Assembly: GCA_964036195.1 (NCBI GenBank)
Contig: OZ038453.1
Coordinates: 23,088,352 to 23,152,351, forward strand
Reading direction: 5' to 3'
From: Sphaerolaimus hirsutus
Taxonomy: Eukaryota; Nematoda; Chromadorea; Monhysterida; Sphaerolaimidae
Length of the DNA stretch: 64,000 bases
Numbering within the stretch: the stretch's first letter is position 1; the number at the start of each line of letters is the position of its first letter. The position numbers and the translations under genes were made by a program. The notes under the pieces are model-generated. The model was not told where the DNA came from, did not search any database, and saw only the letters and a program-made list of their open reading frames with translations. Of the stretch, positions 60,201 through 64,000 are shown one piece after another.

Positions 60201-63200
60201 AGGGGGATTATTTATAACTCGCTCGCTTTACAGGGAAAATATTTAAGCAAATACGGCTAGGGGCAAACGGGATCCCGATCCCGGATCCCGTGAAATTCCG
60301 GGATTTAGCAGTCCCGATCCCGATCCCGAAATCCAAAAATACCAATCCCGAAAACTTTCAAATCCCGATCCCGGAAAAAAATAGTGGAAATTATAAATAG
60401 GTAATAAAAAAATGACATTTTTGCATGCAAAAATGTGAACGCAAACCCATTTGTCCATTTGTGAACGTCCATTTTATGTCACTTTTCTGGCATCCAACAG
60501 TGTTTTGAGACCTTTATGAACAACTGTGAATGCCAGAACAATGACGAAAATCTCTATCCCTAGACCCCAATCCCGATCCCGAAAAAATGTCAATCCCGAT
60601 CCCGATCCCGTGACCCCAATCCCGATCCTGATCCGAAATCTCAAAATACCAATCCCGATCCCGAAACCCCGATCCCGATCCCGAAATCTCAAAAAGTGAA
60701 TCCCGATCCCGAGCACTTTAGACTAGGTGCAATGCACTTATTCATAACAGAAATAAAAATCAAAGTAAACAAATTTCAGCTTTACAATGACGTCATTTTG
60801 ACGTTGCAACGTGTCAATGCGGAGCGAGATTTTTACCAGCAAAATGTGGATGTTCTCAATGACAATCACGCACATCAGGTCGAAATTTTGTTGTTTTATA
60901 ACAGCTGCTGTAAAATGTCATGTAATGTGTTACACTAATTTGTCAAGTTCCATGCAAAATGTCAAGTGTCTAGTAATTTTCCATTTGTTTTTTATTTTTT
61001 GCACTGTACATGACATTTGGCAAATTTTTATCTGACATTTTACACGGTGCGCCCGTGTTGGCAGTCCCGCACCCTGTAAAGTGTACAGTAAGCTTTTTAA
61101 TATCATGTAAATTGCCATAGAAACTTGTCAAGTGTCATGCGATATGTCAAAATTTCTCTAATACAAGCTTTTACTTTTAATTGACATTTGACTTGACGCT
61201 TCACAGTGTGCGGGACAGCCCCCGGGTCTTACTGTTAATCAAATTAAGTATGACATTCTCATTTTTTTGTACAACAACAATATTTTTTGCATTATTTATA
61301 TTTTTATCTTCCCAGTTAGCATCGGCTGAGCGCGCGCTTACTCGAGAGAAAAATCGCTGCGCCGCAATGACGCAACAAGCTTTGGATTTGCACTCGCAAA
61401 TGCTCGGATATGTCAGAGATGTTGGTGGTAATTTTTTCGTTTTTTTTATCTACGTTAACTGTAGTTGACGGACACCTCATTCCAGTGAACTCAAATGCGT
61501 TCAAAGCTAATTAATGAGTTTTCAAACCCCCACCCCCCGCCCCTCGTAGCTGGGAAATCTCCGTCAAATATCCACAAACGAAAGAAACGCAAACGCCGAA
61601 CGCCTAGCGGCTTCAGACGCGAAATATGACGCTTTATTGGCACTAAGCCAAAGACATCAAGCGCATTTAGTTGAGCTATATAAAGCTTTGGAACAAAGTG
61701 GACAGTCGAGCGACCGGAAAATGACTGGATGTAAGGAAGGCGGGGCTTATGATGTAAAGGACCGCACGCAGGAGAGAAAGCAATTTAGTGTTGGCGGTGT
61801 GCCAGTTTTGGGTTGGTTGGGTTAGCTTTTTGGGCCTAGGATTTTTGGGGGTTTATGTAGCTATATATTTCGACTGACTGCACACTTTATAGTGAAATGC
61901 ACTCTGTGATAGGGATAGGAAAAAAACGTTTTTTGACGACCTCTTTTTTAAATACATTTGTTTGAACGGGATGTGGTAGTTTTATTGAAATGGAAATAAC
62001 TGGTAAAAAGGTCAGTGGACTAAATATACAACTTCAGGGGTCTCCAAGATTTTGGCCTTCGCGGGGGCTGGATAGATAGCAAATAGCTCCTCCGGAGGGA
62101 TAGATAGCTAGAAAATTTTCTGGGGGGGGGGGGGCTCGCGGGTGCAAAATATATAGGATTTGCAATGCATAGAAGGCAGAAAGGGGAAAAATCACTAAAA
62201 ACAGGTTAAAAGTTGCCAAAATAGGTATATAAACACGTGTATAGGCAAACGCCGATTTTGAAGGTGAAAAAGTATAAAATGGTAGTAAAATTAACGATTT
62301 TAAGCGAAAATTGGGATGAAATTTCTCAAAAATCGCTCCAGAAAGGTAGCTAGCTGGCCGATTGTGGGGGTAGATAGCCAAACATTTTGTCTCCGGGATA
62401 GATAGATAGCTGAGCGGCCTCCGAGATAGATAGATAGCTGGCGGATTTGGGGGGCAGCCCCCCTAGGAGACCCCTGTACAACCACATTTAGTTTTTAAAA
62501 AAACAACCCCATATTTTCAAATGCTATTAAAAACAATAATGAAAAACGATTTGTGATGAAACCAGAAATTTTCCAGATGGCAGTTTGAACGAGTTGGAAT
62601 CGCGCCAAAAATCGCCGATAATCCAACATGGCCAAATTGTCATGCAGCAGCAAATTTCGGCCAGACAAAATTCCAATTCTCTAACTGGGTCACCCTGTAC
62701 TAAAAGTGGTGCCAACTTTGCCTATTTACAGGGTGGATCAAATAAGTTACAAGGAAAAAGTGCAAAGGTTTGTTGTTGTTTTATTTTAGGGAGGGGGTAA
62801 TTGAAGATTATTTTGTTTTTAGGCGGAATTTTTGACGATTTCAATATACCGAATGAAAGGAAGAAATTTGAATTACGTTGAAAAATACTAATAATATAAG
62901 TATCATCTTATTAACATCTTTGTATGTTTGTATTTGCAAATCGTGTTTGCAGATATTTGGTGCAAATTCAGAAAATTGGCCGTAAAAGTAAATTTATTGT
63001 TATACTCGGCGGACCGCACGCTATGCATTTTTCTGAAGGAACCACTCCATCATGATGTCATCATTAAAAAATAAAAATAATTCCAGCAAAAAAAAGAAAA
63101 AACGTTTCGGGAAAAACATTCCTCATTTGTACACGATTCCGCCTTTTCTTTATTTTCAAAATATTTTTCTTTTTGTGAAATTGCATATCCAGCTCGCGCG

Positions 63201-64000
63201 TTCTCGACAAAGACATAAATAATTTTGGGCGCATACTTTGCGGTCCGCCGAGTTTACACTTTCTGAACAGAGCATATATCAACAGTTCATGTTGTCACCT
63301 GTAAAGTGTCAAACGTCATGCAAAACGGTATAAAAATCTGTCAAATGTCAAAAATTATTAAAAAATAGAATAGTCATTTACAAACAGGGCCGTATCCAGG
63401 GGGGGGCGGGGGGGGGGCTGCAGCCCTCCCCCTCCCGGGGCGAGACCAGAAAGTGACCAGAAAATGCGACTTTTTCAACGTCAGCGTAAAAAATTTTGCG
63501 CGCAAGCGCGCATTCTTCACCAGATATAGGGTATTATCATCAGATTTGCTCCATGTGGCCGCAAATCATTAAAAATGTTGTGCTTTTTGCTGTTTGGTGT
63601 GTATATTTACATACATATACAGCGTTCCATGACGCTGACGCCAACGCCAATGGCGCCATGGCGTGGCGCTTACTAATGGCGCCAGCGCCATGGTGCCATT
63701 CCGCCACTATGTAGCTATAATTTTAGGGGGGGCTGAGCCCCCCCCCTCGCCGAGCTCCGTAAACAAGCAGCCCCCCCCGCTCAAAAATCCTGGATACGTC
63801 CCTGTTTACAAAAGAATAAAAAAATTCAAACACTTAATTCCAGAGGGTTTTGTCATCTTTACTTAGCACTTACCACATGATATCACTTGTCCATTTGCGG
63901 CATTGGCACAAGTTGAACATCCATTCAAAAATCTGCAATGTGATCCCATTTTTCTCTCCCAGAAAACATCCACTAGCAGTCAGCAGCAGAAATCTTCAGT
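34231..64000 (+). CDS. TSC1: TSC1 (hamartin) homologue, 26 exons seen, 3' end beyond window
   Basis: Hamartin is the scaffold of the TSC1-TSC2 complex, which inactivates Rheb and so restrains mTORC1 at the lysosome. Exons by splice sites and phase: 34231-34438, 35315-35409, 35847-36008, 38912-39073, 40269-41092 (interrupted by an element), 41403-41663, 42038-42218, 42502-42692, 44926-45083, 45433-45705, 46670-46813, 48737-48832, 49592-49841, 50253-50452, 51229-51389, 51993-52104, 54027-54295, 54604-54790, 55215-55314, 56541-56770, 59287-59466, 60780-60878, 61316-61420, 61550-61811, 62577-62767, 63963 onward. All junction phases agree except exon 12 to 13, where a small exon may be missing or a boundary is wrong. 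The total is about 1475 codons so far, against 1164 in human. Identity rests on ordered matches to human hamartin recalled from memory, in both the N-terminal core and the coiled coil. Confidence 0.86.
36765..37696. mobile_element. Nested GGACGTACGCAGG-ended element, 8-bp TSD
   Basis: AACTGCAT occurs at 36757-36764 and 37697-37704. Ends GGACGTACGCAGG and CCTGCGTACGTC are inverted. Contains G/C runs, the palindrome TTGCGCGCAAGCGCGCAA and GCGCCA-type sequence. Inserted in the 36316-38704 element and itself interrupted by 36998-37447. Confidence 0.8.
36998..37447. mobile_element. Nested CAGGGCCGTATCCAGG element, perfect 8-bp TSD
   Basis: TCTAAATC at 36990-36997 and 37448-37455. Ends CAGGGCCGTATCCAGG and CCTGGATACGTCCCTG. 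Third nesting level. Its closest relative in the window is 63385-63804. Confidence 0.88.
37927..38362. mobile_element. Nested CAGGGACGTAGCCAGG element, perfect 8-bp TSD
   Basis: TTCACGTG at 37919-37926 and 38363-38370. Ends CAGGGACGTAGCCAGG and CCTGGCTACGCCCTTG. The interior has GCGCCA repeats and a GCGCTTGCGCGCAA palindrome. Confidence 0.85.
39465..40233. mobile_element. TAGGGTTCAAACG/CGATATTCGATAT element, perfect 8-bp TSD
   Basis: CCACTGGA at 39457-39464 and 40234-40241. Ends TAGGGTTCAAACGATATGAC and ATATATCGTTTGCACCCTA. Dense CGATATCGATATTCGATATT arrays are inverted at the two ends. Lies in TSC1 intron 4, 35 bp upstream of the exon 5 acceptor. Confidence 0.9.
40269..41092 (+). CDS. TSC1: TSC1 exon 5 interrupted by a transposon-derived putative intron
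   Basis: The coding flanks are 40269-40346 and 41061-41092. A 706-bp hAT-type element (40354-41059) lies between 8-bp duplications GGTCTACC (40346-40353 and 41060-41067). Read through, translation stops about 8 codons into the element. If 40347 (GT of the left duplication) to 41060 (AG, from the element's last base A plus G of the right duplication) is removed as an intron of 714 bp, the sequence TATGTG joins GTCTACCCG. This restores VVYPCNM with no base gained or lost. The acceptor has a strong T-rich tract (TTTTTTTTCCAACCCTAG); the donor GTCTAC is weak. Whether it is spliced cannot be seen from DNA alone. Confidence 0.8.
40354..41059. mobile_element. TAGGGTTGG hAT-type element inside TSC1 exon 5
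   Basis: GGTCTACC is duplicated at 40346-40353 and 41060-41067. Ends TAGGGTTGGCCGATG and TTTCCAACCCTA. Inner arrays are AAACGTTTTTTTTTAAAA. It shares its core with 31376-31993, 47945-48572 and 52513-53175 but has extra AAAACGTTTTTT units at its right side. See the exon 5 entry for the possible intron. Confidence 0.9.
42502..54295 (+). CDS. TSC1: TSC1 exons 8-17: low-complexity linker region
   Basis: These ten exons encode a Ser/Thr/Asn/Gln-rich stretch, comparable in position to the poorly conserved middle of hamartin between the helical core and the coiled coil. Matching phases chain them: exon 8 ends phase 2 and pairs with 44926, then 45433 (phase 1) and 46670 (phase 1). Likewise 49592-49841 (phase 1), 50253-50452, 51229-51389 (phase 2), 51993-52104 and 54027-54295 join without frameshift. 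Exon 10 contains KLPRSSSVSSKRRKTF, a basic/serine cluster that could be a phosphorylation site (inference only). Exon 12 (48737-48832) is open in two frames, and its junction to exon 13 does not keep phase, so one boundary there is unsure. The exon 17 acceptor lies immediately after a transposon-like repeat end. Confidence 0.7.
42900..44878. mobile_element. TAGGGTTCAAACGGG/GGGATC element in TSC1 intron 8
   Basis: CCCCTGAT at 42892-42899 and 44879-44886. Ends TAGGGTTCAAACGGGTTCCC and CAATCCCGCTTGAACCCTA, with GATCCC arrays at both ends. Its core (GTTTCTGGCATTCATTGTTT) is the inverse of that in 36316-38704, so both are copies of one family in opposite orientation. Interrupted by 44075-44570. 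Confidence 0.9.
44075..44570. mobile_element. CAGGGGTCTCC/GATA element, perfect 8-bp TSD, nested
   Basis: ATGACAAC at 44067-44074 and 44571-44578. Ends CAGGGGTCTCC and GGAGACCCCTG. Interior GATAGATAGCTGG repeats and G runs. Related copies at 55398-55810 and 62035-62476. Confidence 0.9.
45890..46280. repeat. GATA/poly-G family element in TSC1 intron 10
   Basis: Contains GGATTCATATAATTAGCAAA, GATAGATAGCTGG and C runs, ending CTCCATACTGAACCCGTGAC. A diverged relative of the CAGGGGTCTCC family; no clear duplication was found. Confidence 0.5.
46346..46570. repeat. GGGCCCACACACGCTAGTTG hairpin element
   Basis: Left end GGGCCCACACACGCTAGTTG, right end AGTTGACATCCAGCTTGTGT, inverted. Lies in the intron upstream of TSC1 exon 11. 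Same family as 849-1259 and 33187-33352. Confidence 0.6.
46860..47720. repeat. AAAACGTTCGAACCGCCCTTG repeat block in TSC1 intron 11
   Basis: The motif GTTCGAACCGCCCTTG with GGAATTCCACC occurs about five times in both orientations, close to GTGCGGTGCGCCA. It suggests a decayed hairpin family related to that at 17833-18027. A CAGGG-family fragment (GATTTTTGAGCGGGG) follows to 47846. Confidence 0.5.
47945..48572. mobile_element. TAGGGTTGG hAT-type element in TSC1 intron 11
   Basis: Perfect ATTGTAAC at 47937-47944 and 48573-48580. Ends TAGGGTTGGAAAAAA and CGGCCAACCCTA. Its core is inverted relative to 40354-41059. Confidence 0.92.
48936..49365. mobile_element. CCGTATTTCC-ended element, TA target, TSC1 intron 12
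   Basis: Ends CCGTATTTCCTCGAAATACC and GGTCTTTCGAGGAAATACGG, bounded by TA on both sides. The interior has CACTATGAAACAATCACCCC and C runs. Confidence 0.7.
52513..53175. mobile_element. TAGGGTTGG element nested in an older relative
   Basis: Perfect ATTATAAG at 52505-52512 and 53176-53183. The target ATTATAAG is part of the family's own core (CATTATAAGTGGTGATTT), so the element inserted into a copy of itself. Confidence 0.92.
53281..53468. repeat. GGCAGTCCC/TGTAAAGTG inverted-repeat element
   Basis: Ends GGCAGTCCCAAGCCCTGTAA and ACGGCTTGGGACTGCC are inverted. The interior is TGTCAAATGTAAAGT and its inverse. Relatives in TSC1 introns lie at about 51456-51605, 54330-54520, 60900-61070 and 61061-61219. 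The exon 17 acceptor follows one such end directly. Confidence 0.75.
54604..64000 (+). CDS. TSC1: TSC1 exons 18-26: C-terminal coiled coil and tail (partial)
   Basis: This is the long heptad-rich segment that in hamartin binds TSC2 (tuberin) and dimerises. Exon 19 reads VDYLQNECCMLKQLLAYE (human EIRTLRDQLLLLHNQLLYE). Exon 20 carries LVTMLTTGLSELRAEK and KKLKQERDSLMAKL. Exon 21 carries EFELKHHLEHIKNLLCEKQV. Exon 22 carries LQRVNAERDFYQQNVDVL, near human REEFYNQSQELQ. Exons 23-24 end with AKYDALLALSQRHQAHLVEL and YKALEQS, close to human [20 protein letters not shown] and YGRLEKD. Exons 25-26 form a Gln/Ser-rich tail (MQQQISARQNSNSLTG), and exon 26 is cut by the window edge at 64000 with no stop codon seen. 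All phases agree across these nine exons when exon 21 ends at 59466 and exon 23 at 61420. Confidence 0.85.
55398..55810. mobile_element. CAGGGGTATC/GATA element, TSC1 intron 19
   Basis: GTAAGTAC (55390-55397) and GTATGTAC (55811-55818) match 7 of 8. Ends CAGGGGTATCTTGG and GAGATCTCTG. Interior GATAGATAGCTG, G and C runs. Confidence 0.75.
55970..56200. repeat. Partial GATA/poly-C element
   Basis: Begins CCAGGGGTTCAGTAGGGGGG and carries AGCTATCTATCTATCCCGGA repeats. The right end is lost against the neighbouring fold-back at 56215. Confidence 0.5.
56215..56390. repeat. GTGAAGTG fold-back
   Basis: TTTCAGATATGAGTGAAGTG and its inverse surround AAAGTTCACTAATGTCATTG. Same unit as 20303-20605. Confidence 0.65.
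57364..58593. mobile_element. TATGGTTGG hAT-type element with nested copy, TSC1 intron 20
   Basis: CACTGGAG at 57356-57363 and 58594-58601. Ends TATGGTTGGCAAGCG and TTTTCCAACCCTA. Sub-terminal runs are GCGATTTTTTTAAATC. It contains the younger insertion 57576-58184. Its right part is the segment copied to 25140-25437. Confidence 0.85.
57576..58184. mobile_element. TAGGGTTCAAACGGG/GGGATC element, nested
   Basis: Perfect GCTGTGAA at 57568-57575 and 58185-58192. Ends TAGGGTTCAAACGGGATTGA and GGGATCCCGTTTGAACCCTA. GGGATCGGGATCGGGATTGG arrays occupy most of it. A related partial copy in reverse lies at 60258-60716. Confidence 0.92.
58621..59259. mobile_element. AGGCGTC-ended element (CTAAAAGTCGACAAGTCC TIRs)
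   Basis: Terminal inverted repeats AGGCGTCTAATTCTAAAAGT with CGACAAGTCC, and the inverse at 59228-59259. The TSC1-derived fragment at 25360-25400 lacks this segment, giving an approximate empty site (CATAAAAT joined to AATACATAC). The interior contains ACTTGTCGCCTT motifs, and its open frame (58658-59185) is not recognisable. Confidence 0.7.
59988..60256. mobile_element. CCGTATTTGCTTGAA-ended element
   Basis: Ends CCGTATTTGCTTGAACAATT and ATTTAAGCAAATACGG. Sister of 24465-24797; the right TA is not conserved (CTA). Confidence 0.6.
60258..60716. repeat. Partial GGGATC-array element, TSC1 intron 21
   Basis: Left end TAGGGGCAAACGGGATCCCG with GATCCC arrays at both sides of GGCATCCAACAGTGTTTTGA, the core also seen at 57840-57890 in reverse. 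The right terminus is missing near the exon 22 acceptor. Confidence 0.65.
62035..62476. mobile_element. CAGGGGTCTCC/GATA element, TSC1 intron 24
   Basis: Ends CAGGGGTCTCC and GGAGACCCCTG. Flanks TACAACTT and TACAACCA match 6 of 8. Interior GATAGATAGCTGGCGG repeats. Confidence 0.78.
63385..63804. mobile_element. CAGGGCCGTATCCAGG element, perfect 8-bp TSD, TSC1 intron 25
   Basis: TTTACAAA at 63377-63384 and 63805-63812. Ends CAGGGCCGTATCCAGG and CCTGGATACGTCCCTG. The interior has TTGCGCGCAAGCGCGCA and ATGGCGCCAGCGCCATGG palindromes. Confidence 0.9.

Overview
This window is eukaryotic genomic DNA. Genes are split into many short exons with GT..AG introns, acceptors resemble TTTTNCAG, and transposon-derived repeats fill most introns and intergenic DNA. 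I recognise three protein-coding genes by reading spliced exons: POLD3 (DNA polymerase delta third subunit, minus strand, about 27.1-29.4 kb), RPL30/eL30 (plus strand, 30.0-32.6 kb, complete) and TSC1/hamartin (plus strand, 34.2 kb to beyond the right edge, at least 26 exons). This set, with a TSC1 gene having an animal-like coiled-coil tail, fits an invertebrate animal. I cannot name the species.

Layout. Positions 1-1.9 kb hold fold-back repeats. Two tandem copies of a 10-13 kb segment follow (about 1873-12312 and 12522-25132). Each contains a 29-bp minisatellite, and the second carries about 4 kb of extra transposon DNA. I find no recognisable host gene there. Positions 25.1-25.4 kb hold a stray duplicate of a TSC1 intron/exon boundary, and 25.86-26.13 kb a possible unidentified minus-strand terminal exon. 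POLD3 and RPL30 are divergent, with about 650 bp between start codons. TSC1 then fills the remainder, its introns swollen by nested transposons.

The dominant repeat theme is a set of small non-autonomous elements flanked by 8-bp target-site duplications (TSDs), as made by hAT-superfamily transposases. They have termini such as TAGGGTTGG, TAGGGTTCAAACGGG, TAGTGATGT, CAGGGGTCTCC or CAGGGCCGTATCCAGG. Their interiors are simple self-complementary arrays (GGGATC, CGATATTCGATAT, AAACGTTTTTT, GGCACC, GCGCCA). Many insertions are nested and can be ordered from their TSDs.

The most interesting point is TSC1 exon 5. A 706-bp hAT-type element sits inside conserved hamartin coding sequence, between 8-bp duplications GGTCTACC. 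The left duplication supplies a GT, and the element's terminal CTA plus the first G of the right duplication supplies an AG. Removing GT..AG restores the ancestral codons exactly. It therefore looks like a newly born intron made by a transposon. If it is not spliced, it is a disrupting allele.
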